37,668 nucleotides of DNA, taken from Bacteroidales bacterium (GTDB lineage: Bacteria > Bacteroidota > Bacteroidia > Bacteroidales > Muribaculaceae). The notes beneath the pieces were generated by a model that was not told the origin of the DNA, did no database searches, and saw nothing but the letters and a program-made list of their open reading frames with translations. Shown here in pieces: positions 1 through 8,313 of the stretch (the first letter of the stretch is position 1; each line of letters opens with the position of its first letter). Where the stretch lies: assembly GCA_014800605.1 (NCBI GenBank), contig JAAVFS010000008.1, positions 1 to 37,668 on the forward strand. Reading direction: 5' to 3'. Made by a program: the position numbers and the translations under genes.

Positions 1-9
1 CTATTTGTA

Positions 10-17
10 TAATTTTG
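10..17 (+). promoter_or_regulatory. Promoter -7 box for the membrane protein gene
   Basis: TAATTTTG is an exact match to the Bacteroidota -7 consensus TAnnTTTG. It lies 26 nt before the ATG at 44. The -33 element would fall outside the window. The box is one arm of the palindrome at 8-30. Confidence 0.5.
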
Positions 18-20
18 CGA

Positions 21-51
21 CAAAATTATACATCAAAATCCAAATGACAAA
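21..51 (-). promoter_or_regulatory. Divergent Bacteroidota promoter reading out of the window
   Basis: On the minus strand, TTTG (48-51), a 19-nt spacer and TAATTTTG (21-28) match the Bacteroidota housekeeping promoter. Transcription would start near position 14-17 and run left, out of the window. The -33 element overlaps the first codons of the plus-strand gene starting at 44. Confidence 0.6.
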
Positions 52-589
52 ATCATACTCTTCGCGTCTGACTGTCGTTCTTCTTATCCTCTTGATATTG
101 ATAACGATATCGGCTTACGGCATTCTGATCGCACTCGCCGATCTCACGATGGTATCACTCGGTTGGGTCTTGACCTGTACGATACCGGTCGCCGCCGTGG
201 TCGCGATAGCGTGGCGGGGAGGATTCAGCGTATTGTTTGGGATAGACAATGCGATAGTCAATAAACTGATATCTGTCGTCGTATTCACGGGTGTAATCAC
301 CGCCGGATTTTACGGAATAAATTTCTGGATGGCAAAGGAATCTACTGCTCATCAAGAGCGGGCTGTCGTAATAGGAAAGCACCGCGAGACACGCCACCGC
401 ACACGAAGGGTCGGCCGGCGATATTTGCCAGGGGAGGCGTACTATATATATTACATTGACCTACAGTATCCCGACGGGGAGGTCAAGCCGCGTCAGGTCA
501 AGATAGGCCGATTCAATCATACCCGTACCGGCGACACTATTTCTGTAGGAATTGAGATGGGAGCTCTCGGCTTTCCGGTAATCAAGTAG
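44..589 (+). CDS. Small membrane protein of unknown function
   Basis: I do not recognise this gene. From the ATG at 44 it encodes 181 residues. The frame is open upstream to about position 5, but the -7 box at 10-17 puts the transcript start after that, so 44 is preferred. The N-terminal half has three hydrophobic segments (roughly residues 9-35, 37-57 and 73-93). The C-terminal half is soluble and rich in Arg and Tyr, with alternating beta-like stretches ending in a glycine-rich hydrophobic tail. That layout loosely recalls DUF3592-type membrane proteins, which is a guess. The last 8 nt overlap the end of the convergent tilS gene. Coding is supported by length, start context and membrane topology. 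Confidence 0.65.
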   Translation: MTKSYSSRLTVVLLILLILITISAYGILIALADLTMVSLGWVLTCTIPVAAVVAIAWRGGFSVLFGIDNAIVNKLISVVVFTGVITAGFYGINFWMAKESTAHQERAVVIGKHRETRHRTRRVGRRYLPGEAYYIYYIDLQYPDGEVKPRQVKIGRFNHTRTGDTISVGIEMGALGFPVIK

Positions 590-1928
590 CAGTCCGATAG
601 GTGACGCGGAGGATGCGGCGGGTCGATGGAGTGACTGCGTATTGGGCCGATGCGCGAAGGCCAGGAAGCCAGATGACGCGTCCGGCGGAGTCGACAATGA
701 CGGGATGCACGGCGCGGGCATCATGGGGGAGCTTGGCATCGGAGAAGATGTCGCTAAGCAATCTGGAGCCTTTCATACCGTAAGGGGTCATACGATCGCC
801 AGTCAGGGGGGCTCGGAGTGTCAGAGGGGCAGCTGTCTGTAGTTTGTCTTCATCAAAGTAAGCCACATCCGGGCGGCCGCGTTCAGGTTTAAACTCGGCA
901 AGGCTCAGTCGCTTGACCTCAAAACAGCCGGGACGGCTCTCGGAGGTAAACCCATCAAATATTATCGGCTCGAAGCCAATATGCTCTTTCAGCGGAATTA
1001 GTCGACCGCGCTCAAGGCGTACTCCCACCTCATCGGATGCCTTGAATGTTAGTCCTGACTTATCGGCCGATCGAAGGATGGCGTCAACCGTCGACATAGT
1101 ATATCCCACATAGTCAGGATAATTCAGCAGTTCGAAGAGCAATTCCCGCGGACACTCTTCCCGGCTGAGAAGGAGATGCAGATCGATCGACCCATCGGCT
1201 GTGACGTAGTCGCGGCGCACACGCGTTACCAGCGACAGGAGCAGGCGACGCTGCGATGACAAGGCTTCGAGCGACACATCGAGTCCTGCATCGACCGAGG
1301 GGAAATAGCCCCGGACAGCCGGGAGGATGGCGTTGCGGATAGCGTTGCGACGATAGTCGCAGGAGAGATTGGAGGAGTCGGTCACGAAGTCCAGACCCCG
1401 CTCCTTGAGGTAGGCGACAATCTGGTCGCGGGTGTTATATAGCAGGGGGCGTACGAAATTGCCACGGAGGGGCGACATCCCCCCTACCCCTTTCAGCCCG
1501 GAACCGCGGAAGAGGTTGAGCAGCATTGTCTCGCGATTGTCCTCGCGGTGATGGCCCACTGCAATATAGTCGATACGGTGCTCGTCGCAGAGACGGCGGA
1601 AGGCATCATAGCGGAGCGAGCGGCACGCCATCTCGACCGAGTTGTTGGGATTGGCGTCCCGGAAAGCGTCCACATCGCAGTCAATCACTATCAGCTCGAC
1701 TCCAAGTCGGGAGGCAACCGAGCGCGCATGCTGCTCGTCGCGATTGCTCTCGTCGCCGCGCAGGTGATAGTTGCAGTGGACTGCGGTAACTGACATCCCC
1801 GCCTCAACCATGGCAGCGAGGAGCGCTACCGAGTCGGCCCCGCCGCTGAGGGCAACCAACACGCGTGCCGACTCAGGCAACTGAGCCCTGACGGCGCTGA
1901 CGATTGGATTACTACAGGACGGGGGCAT
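582..1928 (-). CDS. tilS: tRNA(Ile)-lysidine synthase
   Basis: TilS uses ATP to attach lysine to C34 of the CAU-anticodon tRNA-Ile, converting it from Met to Ile decoding; the enzyme is essential in most bacteria. The N-terminal PP-loop motif SGGADS is at residues 28-33, followed by the typical nucleotide-binding region with an HHREDN segment. The C-terminal part carries the TilS-type substrate-binding domain, ending in a conserved LPGLR-like stretch. At 448 residues it has the usual length. It starts 10 nt after nfnB ends, so it is probably co-transcribed with nfnAB, and it converges on the small membrane protein gene with an 8-nt overlap. Confidence 0.95.
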   Translation of the reverse strand: MPPSCSNPIVSAVRAQLPESARVLVALSGGADSVALLAAMVEAGMSVTAVHCNYHLRGDESNRDEQHARSVASRLGVELIVIDCDVDAFRDANPNNSVEMACRSLRYDAFRRLCDEHRIDYIAVGHHREDNRETMLLNLFRGSGLKGVGGMSPLRGNFVRPLLYNTRDQIVAYLKERGLDFVTDSSNLSCDYRRNAIRNAILPAVRGYFPSVDAGLDVSLEALSSQRRLLLSLVTRVRRDYVTADGSIDLHLLLSREECPRELLFELLNYPDYVGYTMSTVDAILRSADKSGLTFKASDEVGVRLERGRLIPLKEHIGFEPIIFDGFTSESRPGCFEVKRLSLAEFKPERGRPDVAYFDEDKLQTAAPLTLRAPLTGDRMTPYGMKGSRLLSDIFSDAKLPHDARAVHPVIVDSAGRVIWLPGLRASAQYAVTPSTRRILRVTYRTAT

Positions 1929-1937
1929 CGGTAATAA

Positions 1938-3395
1938 TTATTCGGCTGACAATCTTTCGTGCATAGCCAGAGCGGCATGGCGGCCATCACCCATGGCGAG
2001 GATGACGGTAGCTCCGCCTCTGACGATATCGCCGCCGGCATAGATCATAGGAATTGATGACTGGAGGTCGTCGTTGACGGCGATAGTGCCGCGCGAGGTG
2101 ACATCAAGACCCTCAATTGAATTGGGAATCAACGGATTGGGTGACACACCGACGCTGACGATGACAAGATCAACGGGGATCTCATCAATGGCGCCCTCGA
2201 TAGCGACAGGCGAACGGCGGCCGGAGGCGTCGGGCTCGCCGAGCTTCATCCGCTGGACATGCATTGCGCGCACACGTCCGTTCTCGTCGCCAAGATATTC
2301 TACAGGGTTGCTCAGGGTCATAAACTGCACACCCTCCTGTTTGGCATGCTTGACTTCTTCAAGACGCGCGGGCATCTCCTCCTCGCTGCGACGATAGACA
2401 AGCATCACCTCCTTCGCACCCATGCGACGGGCTGTGCGCACAGAGTCCATGGCGGTATTGCCACCACCGATCACGGCAACACGATCGACCTTGGGCACCG
2501 GGGTAGTATAGCCGGGGGTGCCTGCGTGCATCAGGTTGATGCGGGTCAGGTATTCGTTGGACGACATGACGTTGACAAGGTTCTCGCCGGGGATACCCAT
2601 AAAGCGGGGGAGTCCGGCGCCGGAAGCTACGAAGATGCCGTCAAAGCCTTCGTTGAGCAGGTCGTCATAGCTGAGGGTCTTGCCGATGACGCAGTCCTTG
2701 ACCATCCTGACCCCCATAGAGCGGAGGGCGTCAATCTCGACGTCGACGACAGCGTTGGGGAGTCGGAATTCGGGAATACCGTATTTGAGCACACCACCGA
2801 TCTCGTGGAGCGCCTCAAAGATTGTAATGTCGTAGCCACGCTTGACCATATCGCCTGCAAAGGAGAGGGAGGCTGGGCCGGAGCCAACCACGGCGATCTT
2901 CTTGCCGTTGGGGGCATCGCAAGCGGGTGTGACCTGTCGACCGGAGGTGCGTGCGGTGTCGGCAGCGAAACGTTCGAGGTAGCCGATGGCTACGGCGGGC
3001 TTGCCCATCTTGAGATAGACGCACTTTGACTCGCACTGGCGCTCCTGCGGGCATACACGACCGCAGACGGCGGGGAGCGCGCTGGTCTCCTTCAGCACGA
3101 GAGCTGCCTGACCGAAGTCGCCACGCTCGATATTCTTGATAAAGCCGGGGATGTTGATGCTGACAGGACAGCCGGTGGTGCACTGCGGATTGACACAGTC
3201 CATGCATCTGGTAGCTTCCAGAACGGCCATCTCATCCGAGAGGCCCTGATTGACTTCTTCATTGCAGGTGACGCGATAGTCGGCCGGCAGTTCGGGCATC
3301 TTGACGCGCGGGATGGCCATACGCTGTTTGGGGGTATGTGCCTTGCGCAACTGTTCACGCCACTCGGCGTCGCGGGGTGCTATTGTATCCTTCAT
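1938..3395 (-). CDS. nfnB: NfnB-type NADPH oxidoreductase, glutamate synthase small-subunit family
   Basis: This is the FAD/NADPH-binding large subunit of an NfnAB/SudAB-type complex. These enzymes couple NADH, ferredoxin and NADP by flavin-based electron bifurcation. Two N-terminal [4Fe-4S] cysteine sets are visible: C64, C67, C72, C76 and C111, C115, C121, C125. A GSGPASLSFAG dinucleotide motif (FAD) follows, then GGGNTAMDS (NADPH) and a GGD..RGGATVILAMGDGR C-terminal flavin motif. The length of 485 aa fits. The gene starts 5 nt after nfnA ends. Annotation pipelines often call it gltA/gltD, but no glutamate synthase large subunit is adjacent and the nfnA partner argues for Nfn. Whether this pair bifurcates here is inferred. 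Confidence 0.88.
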   Translation of the reverse strand: MKDTIAPRDAEWREQLRKAHTPKQRMAIPRVKMPELPADYRVTCNEEVNQGLSDEMAVLEATRCMDCVNPQCTTGCPVSINIPGFIKNIERGDFGQAALVLKETSALPAVCGRVCPQERQCESKCVYLKMGKPAVAIGYLERFAADTARTSGRQVTPACDAPNGKKIAVVGSGPASLSFAGDMVKRGYDITIFEALHEIGGVLKYGIPEFRLPNAVVDVEIDALRSMGVRMVKDCVIGKTLSYDDLLNEGFDGIFVASGAGLPRFMGIPGENLVNVMSSNEYLTRINLMHAGTPGYTTPVPKVDRVAVIGGGNTAMDSVRTARRMGAKEVMLVYRRSEEEMPARLEEVKHAKQEGVQFMTLSNPVEYLGDENGRVRAMHVQRMKLGEPDASGRRSPVAIEGAIDEIPVDLVIVSVGVSPNPLIPNSIEGLDVTSRGTIAVNDDLQSSIPMIYAGGDIVRGGATVILAMGDGRHAALAMHERLSAE

Positions 3396-3400
3396 AATTC

Positions 3401-4177
3401 TCAGGCTTTCAAGCGTAAAATCATTTCATCAAAATCTACTTTGTGGGCATCAAACTCCGGTCCGTCGACGCATACGAATCGCATCTTGCCGTCGACCGTC
3501 ACTCGGCAAGCACCACACATACCGGTACCGTCGACCATTATGGTATTGAGCGAGCAGAGAGTCGGAATGTCATATTTCTTAGTGGTCAGGGTCACATACT
3601 TCATCATCGCTGCGGGGCCGATGGTCACGACGAGGTCGACCGGCTCGCGCTCGATGACTGACTCGACGCCGTTGGTGACAAGGCCTTTGTTGCCATAGGA
3701 ACCATCGTCGGTCATTATGATGACTTCGTCGCTATACTCGCGCACCTGTTCTTCAAGGATGATAAGCTCCTTTGTGCGGGCCGCGAGGACGGATATTACT
3801 TTGTTGCCGGCCTCTTTGAGTCCCTTGATGATAGGCAGGAGGGGTGCCACACCGACGCCACCTCCACTGCAGACCACCGTACCGAATTTGCGGATATCGG
3901 TAGCGCGGCCAAGCGGGCCGGTCACGTCATGCAGATACTGACCAGGCTCCATGGCGCAAATGGCACGGGTGGAGTCGCCGATAGCCTGCACTACGAGGGT
4001 GATGGTCCCGGAAGCTACATCGGCATCGGCGATGGTCAGCGGGATGCGCTCACCATGCTCATTGTCAATCACGATGACAAAGTGTCCGGGGCGGCGTGCC
4101 TTGGCTATCAAGGGGGCCTCGACCACTAATTTAACTACTTTTTCAGAAAAATACTCTTTTGATATAATCTTATTCAC
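3401..4177 (-). CDS. nfnA: NfnA-type FAD/[2Fe-2S] NADH:ferredoxin oxidoreductase subunit
   Basis: This is the small subunit of an NfnAB/SudAB-like complex, related to dihydroorotate dehydrogenase electron-transfer subunits. It binds FAD and NAD(H) and carries one [2Fe-2S] cluster. The FAD-binding RPGHFVIV motif, a GGGVGVAPLLPIIK nucleotide-binding loop and the C-terminal cluster cysteines (CSLN...CGAC...C) are all visible. The frame opens at a GTG at 4195, but the promoter -7 box at 4199-4206 is only 3 nt upstream of it. The in-frame GTG at 4177 yields the family-typical MNKIISKE N-terminus and leaves a short leader, so I chose 4177. This is the first gene of a probable nfnA-nfnB-tilS operon. 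Confidence 0.85.
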   Translation of the reverse strand: MNKIISKEYFSEKVVKLVVEAPLIAKARRPGHFVIVIDNEHGERIPLTIADADVASGTITLVVQAIGDSTRAICAMEPGQYLHDVTGPLGRATDIRKFGTVVCSGGGVGVAPLLPIIKGLKEAGNKVISVLAARTKELIILEEQVREYSDEVIIMTDDGSYGNKGLVTNGVESVIEREPVDLVVTIGPAAMMKYVTLTTKKYDIPTLCSLNTIMVDGTGMCGACRVTVDGKMRFVCVDGPEFDAHKVDFDEMILRLKA

Positions 4178-4198
4178 AGTTGTACTATTTTGCACTTA

Positions 4199-4229
4199 CA
4201 AAGATACTAAATTCAAGCTATTTTAACAA
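4199..4229 (-). promoter_or_regulatory. Promoter of the nfnA-nfnB-tilS operon
   Basis: On minus, TTG (4227-4229), a 20-nt spacer and TATCTTTG (4199-4206) fit the Bacteroidota promoter. The start site should lie around 4190-4196, which places the GTG at 4177 rather than 4195 as the translation start. Confidence 0.7.
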
Positions 4230-4280
4230 TAGCGTTGACAAGCGTAAACGCGAACAAAATTAGCTAAAAAGGGCATGATT

Positions 4281-5498
4281 TTAGTGCACGAGCGGAAGCT
4301 CGATACGGAAGGTAGTGCCCTTGCCAACTTCCGATTCGGCCACATAGATATGGCCGCGATGATACTGGTCGATGATGCGTCGGGCGAGCGCCAGACCGAG
4401 ACCCCATCCACGGGTCTTGGTGGTGTAGCCGGGATTGAATATCGTCTTATAGTTCTTGCGATGGATACCTTTGCCCGTATCGGCCACGCTGACTATGCCC
4501 CAATGGGCGTAGGAGCTGACTGTGACGGTGATCGACCCGCTCCCGTCCATGGCGTCAACGGCATTCTTGATAAGATTCTCCATAACCCACTCAAAGAGGG
4601 GCGCCGACATCCTGACAGGGAGGGGCGATGGGGATGTATTTACAGTCAGAGCGATGCGCGCCGAGATGCGGGTGGCCATATAGGTGGCAGCGTGGGCTAC
4701 GATCGTGTTGAGGTCGGCCTCCTCCATGACGGGGCGTGACCCTATCTTGGAGAATCGTGAGGCGATCGTGCTGAGTCGGTTGACATCCTTATTCATCTCC
4801 GCGACTGTCTCCAGATCGACTCCCAGCTGCTGGAGTAGCTCCATCCACGCCATGAGCGACGAGATCGGGGTGCCAAGCTGATGTGCAGTCTCCTTTGAGA
4901 GTCCGACCCACACCTTGTTTTGCTCGGCGCGCTTGGTGGAATTGAGTGCATAATAGACCACGGCGATGAAGGCCAGCATGACAAGCAGCTGGATATAAGG
5001 ATAGTAGCCGAGACGTTTCAGGAGGCTGGACTCTTCGTAGTAGACATACTGGGTAGTGCCGCCGGGGATGTCGATCGTGATCACGCTCGAGCTTTCAGCC
5101 AGGCTGGCGAGACGCTCCTCGAGGAAGCGGCGATTTGCCGGCGACAAGTCGTAAGGAGCGAGAGAGTCGATCGGCTCCGGGAGCTCGAAGTTGCGCTGGT
5201 CGAGGATATTGCCATCGGCATCAGCGAGGATGACGGGGATAGTGTGATTGGAGGTCAGGATGCTGAGCAGGAATTCGATGTCGGGCTCGGCGTCGGAGAG
5301 CGACTCCGCCTCCATAGCGGCAGTAGTCACCTTGGCCATCTCGCGGGTGGCACTCGCCCACACCTCCATGCGCTCTCGCTCCTGCATGGTCAGATCGCGA
5401 ACCAGATGATTGGAAACGAGCAAAAACAGACCGACCATTGCAACCGCAACTGCCAGAATGATCCACGTTCCGTAGCGTCTGAGTTCGTAAATATTCAT
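4281..5498 (-). CDS. Membrane sensor histidine kinase (orphan)
   Basis: This is a two-component sensor kinase of 405 aa. An N-terminal membrane helix (about residues 11-30) and a second helix (about 166-186) bracket a roughly 130-residue periplasmic sensor region. The dimerisation/phosphoacceptor motif KETAHQLGTP follows, with the likely phosphorylated His at 206. The catalytic domain shows the N box (ENLIKNAVDAM), G1 (VADTGKGI), an F box (IFNPGYTTK) and G2 (GWGLGLALARR). No HAMP or PAS domain stands out. No response regulator is encoded next to it. It is last in the minus-strand cluster, 15 nt after the HAD phosphatase gene. The signal it senses cannot be told from sequence. Confidence 0.9.
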   Translation of the reverse strand: MNIYELRRYGTWIILAVAVAMVGLFLLVSNHLVRDLTMQERERMEVWASATREMAKVTTAAMEAESLSDAEPDIEFLLSILTSNHTIPVILADADGNILDQRNFELPEPIDSLAPYDLSPANRRFLEERLASLAESSSVITIDIPGGTTQYVYYEESSLLKRLGYYPYIQLLVMLAFIAVVYYALNSTKRAEQNKVWVGLSKETAHQLGTPISSLMAWMELLQQLGVDLETVAEMNKDVNRLSTIASRFSKIGSRPVMEEADLNTIVAHAATYMATRISARIALTVNTSPSPLPVRMSAPLFEWVMENLIKNAVDAMDGSGSITVTVSSYAHWGIVSVADTGKGIHRKNYKTIFNPGYTTKTRGWGLGLALARRIIDQYHRGHIYVAESEVGKGTTFRIELPLVH

Positions 5499-5512
5499 AT
5501 CCCGTTAACGAG

Positions 5513-6352
5513 TCAGAGAGTCAATTTATTATAATCCTCGGCAATGAATCTCGCCACCGAATTGTCAGAATTGCGGCCTATGACGATGTCGGCTTTCTCC
5601 TTGACCTCAGGAAAAGCGTTGGCGACGGCTACAGCCGTATCGGCGACATCCATCATCGGCAGGTCATTGAGATTGTCGCCGAAGACCACTATTCTTTCAG
5701 CTCCGACCATCTCCGCCAGCCTCATCACGGCGGCACGCTTCGACACCCCCTCGACAAACACCTCAATGAGCGATATGCCGCGGGAGTTGATGTCGGGATA
5801 ACATGACACGGAGCAGCCGCCCCGCTTGCGGAGCAGCTCTGCCATGCGCTCAATAGGCTCTGATGGACCGATCGAAAACATCAAGATCACTTTCTCCAGG
5901 GCATCCTCATCCGGATTGGCACCAATATGGAAGCGTTTGAGCTCGAGATGCCTGCGCTCCTGATAGAAGGCGTTCTCCTGTCGGTTCATCTCGCCCCGAT
6001 AGTAGACATCGAGGCGCGTGGGCGATGTAACGGTATAGACAAACGGGTTGATGCCGTGGTCGCGAAACTGTCCTAAAATCTCCTCCGCGTCCGACTTGCA
6101 GAAAAGGCGGGCATTGACCAAGCGCTTCTCGCTCCTGTCCCACATGGCCGCGCCGGTCATCACGATGGCGGGGCAATTGGTGGTGACAGCCGAGAGCAAT
6201 AACTCGACTGTAGCGGGGGTGCGGGCCGTAGCGACAGTAATCAGCGCACCACGGCGCGACAGCTCGGAGATAATCTCGGCTGACTCGGAGCTGACCTTCG
6301 AGTCATTGTCGAGCAGCGTGCCATCCATGTCACTCACATACAGGGTCTTCAT
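5513..6352 (-). CDS. Cof-type HAD-family phosphatase
   Basis: A 279-aa haloacid-dehalogenase-superfamily hydrolase of the Cof/IIB type, expected to dephosphorylate small sugar phosphates or nucleotides in the cytosol. The nucleophile motif is DMDGTLLDND, with Asp8 and Asp10 the likely catalytic pair. Motif III/IV is the C-terminal FGDNLNDLPMMDVADTAVAVANA stretch. The cap domain lies between. Its start overlaps the 3' end of the upstream radical SAM gene by 23 nt, indicating coupled translation. The substrate cannot be assigned from sequence. Confidence 0.9.
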   Translation of the reverse strand: MKTLYVSDMDGTLLDNDSKVSSESAEIISELSRRGALITVATARTPATVELLLSAVTTNCPAIVMTGAAMWDRSEKRLVNARLFCKSDAEEILGQFRDHGINPFVYTVTSPTRLDVYYRGEMNRQENAFYQERRHLELKRFHIGANPDEDALEKVILMFSIGPSEPIERMAELLRKRGGCSVSCYPDINSRGISLIEVFVEGVSKRAAVMRLAEMVGAERIVVFGDNLNDLPMMDVADTAVAVANAFPEVKEKADIVIGRNSDNSVARFIAEDYNKLTL

Positions 6353-7220
6353 TCTTCAAGCGATTTTTCAGCAGATTGACAAACTCATAGTTTTTCAGGT
6401 CCCAGCGGGGCGCGATCAGCAGCTCACGCGGAGCCGACGACGTGAATCGCTCGATAGCGATATGCTCCGGGACAAGCCTGACAACGTCAACACACAGGTC
6501 AAGATACTCCTCGACCGTAAAGAGCCGCAGCCCGTCGGCCATCTGCGACAGTCGGGTCCCCTTGATGACCTGGAGCTGATGCAGCTTCAAGACATCTATC
6601 GGCAGGCGGCAGCAGGCGCTGACGGTGTCGAGCATCATCTGACGAGTCTCGCCGGGGAGACCCATGATCAGATGCAGCCCGACATGAATTCCGGCCTCGG
6701 TTGTGCGACGTACGGCGCTGACCGTGTCGGCCCACGTGTGACAGCGGTTGACCCGAAGGAGAGTCTCGTCATGCGAGCTCTCGGCTCCATACTCTATCAT
6801 TACATAATGTTCGCGCGCGAGAGCCGACAGATCCGAGAGCAGTTCGTCGCTGACGCAGTCGGGGCGCGTGCCGATGATCAACCCCTCGATGCCGTCGACA
6901 GCAAGCGCCTCGCGATAGAGCCGCATCAGTTTTTGGGGCGAATCGTAGGTGTTGGTATATGACTGAAAGTAGGCCAGATAGCGCATATCAGGGTACTTTC
7001 GACCAAAAAATCGTTTTCCGGCCTCAAGCTGGTCAGCTACCGGGACATCCTCCCGGGCCACGGATGGCGAAAACGAGTGATTATTGCAGTAGATGCATCC
7101 TCCCCGACCCTTCGATCCGTCGCGATTCGGGCACGTGAACCGCGCATCGATGGTCAGCTTCTGCATCTTGCCGCTGAAATAGCGTGACAGATAGGCCGAA
7201 TAGTCGGTATAGGTCAGCAT
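6330..7220 (-). CDS. TIGR01212-family radical SAM protein (YhcC-like)
   Basis: A radical SAM enzyme of unknown substrate. The N-terminal cluster motif is C-x11-C-x2-C within a CPNRDGS...GGCIYC stretch, typical of the YhcC/TIGR01212 family. Later hallmarks include GTRPDC, MIEYGAESS and HLIMGLPGET. I chose the Met at 7220, which gives an MLTYTDYSAY start resembling the family and begins 5 nt after the aroC stop. An alternative start at 7259 would add 13 residues and overlap aroC by 34 nt. Family members are proposed to act in RNA or cofactor modification, but I know of no firm function. Confidence 0.85.
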   Translation of the reverse strand: MLTYTDYSAYLSRYFSGKMQKLTIDARFTCPNRDGSKGRGGCIYCNNHSFSPSVAREDVPVADQLEAGKRFFGRKYPDMRYLAYFQSYTNTYDSPQKLMRLYREALAVDGIEGLIIGTRPDCVSDELLSDLSALAREHYVMIEYGAESSHDETLLRVNRCHTWADTVSAVRRTTEAGIHVGLHLIMGLPGETRQMMLDTVSACCRLPIDVLKLHQLQVIKGTRLSQMADGLRLFTVEEYLDLCVDVVRLVPEHIAIERFTSSAPRELLIAPRWDLKNYEFVNLLKNRLKNEDPVCE

Positions 7221-7225
7221 CCGGT

Positions 7226-8308
7226 CTATATGTTTAACCCCTTTCCCGACATAAGCCATGCATCGAGTATGACAGCTGCGGCCATAGCCTCAACGATAGG
7301 CACGGCGCGCGCTACGACGCAGGCATCATGACGTCCGCGTGGCGATATTGTGATATTCCTGCCATTGACGTCGACGGTCGACATCTCGCGCATAAGTGTG
7401 GCTACCGGCTTGAAACCCACGCGGAAAGTGATCGGAGCCCCGTTGGAGATTCCACCCTGGATTCCGCCGGAATGATTAGTAGCCACGCCGATATTCCCGG
7501 AAGCGTCGGCCACAAAGCGGTCGTTCATCTCGCTTCCGCGCCGACAGCAGCCGTTGAAACCCATCCCGATCTCAAAACCCTTGGCCGCATTGATCGACAT
7601 CATAGCTGAGGCGAGCATAGCGCTCAGCTTGTCGGCTACCGGTTCGCCAAGCCCGACAGGCACTCCGCTGATGATGCAGCTGACCGCTCCGCCGACTGTA
7701 TCTCCCTCCGCCCTGACGCTCTCGATCAGGCTGACCATCCGCTCCGACACCTCTGCATCGGGGCATCTGACGGCCGAACGATCTACCTCGTCAAGCTCGG
7801 GCACTCTGTCGGGCCACTCCATCGTGATATCGCCGACGGAGCTGGTAAAAGCGCGGATAGTGACCCCCATCTGCTCGAGGAGCTGCTGAGCAAGCGCGCC
7901 TGCTACCATCCATGAGGCTGTCACACGCGCTGATGCCCTACCCCCTCCGCGATGATCGCGCACGCCATATTTCGCATGATAGGTATAGTCGGCATGCGAC
8001 GGGCGGAAGACTTCGCGCAGAGCGTCGTAATCGGCAGGCCGCGAGTCGTTATTGCGTATTATAAATCCGATAGGAGCTCCGGTCGACATCCCCTCGAATA
8101 TTCCCGAGAGGATCTCCACCTCATCAGCCTCGCGGCGCTGAGTGTCGAGACGCGTGCGGCCGGGGCGGCGCCTGTCGATGCGGCGCTGAAGGTCATCAAA
8201 ATCAATCTTCACACCTGCCGGGAAGCCGTCGATGACGCCTCCGAGGGCCGCGCCATGCGACTCGCCGAAAAAGGCAAAGCGGTAGATATGTCCGAACGTG
8301 TTACCCAT
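7226..8308 (-). CDS. aroC: Chorismate synthase
   Basis: Catalyses the last step of the shikimate pathway, from 5-enolpyruvylshikimate-3-phosphate to chorismate, using reduced FMN. The start is the ATG at 8308, giving the conserved MGNTFGHIYRFAFFGESHG N-terminus with its catalytic His. An upstream in-frame TTG at 8317 would overlap the ybaK stop codon and is rejected. Further family signatures are RPGRTRLDTQR, RPSHADYTYHAKYG, DHRGGGRASAR and GGIQGGISNG. About 360 aa, full length. It lies 5 nt after ybaK within the minus-strand cluster. Confidence 0.96.
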   Translation of the reverse strand: MGNTFGHIYRFAFFGESHGAALGGVIDGFPAGVKIDFDDLQRRIDRRRPGRTRLDTQRREADEVEILSGIFEGMSTGAPIGFIIRNNDSRPADYDALREVFRPSHADYTYHAKYGVRDHRGGGRASARVTASWMVAGALAQQLLEQMGVTIRAFTSSVGDITMEWPDRVPELDEVDRSAVRCPDAEVSERMVSLIESVRAEGDTVGGAVSCIISGVPVGLGEPVADKLSAMLASAMMSINAAKGFEIGMGFNGCCRRGSEMNDRFVADASGNIGVATNHSGGIQGGISNGAPITFRVGFKPVATLMREMSTVDVNGRNITISPRGRHDACVVARAVPIVEAMAAAVILDAWLMSGKGLNI

Positions 8309-8313
8309 CCGTA

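Noticed and set aside
2259..3029. 256-aa plus-strand frame opposite nfnB
   Set aside because: It is an antisense shadow of a gene with clear Fe-S and nucleotide motifs. Its product is low in recognisable motifs.
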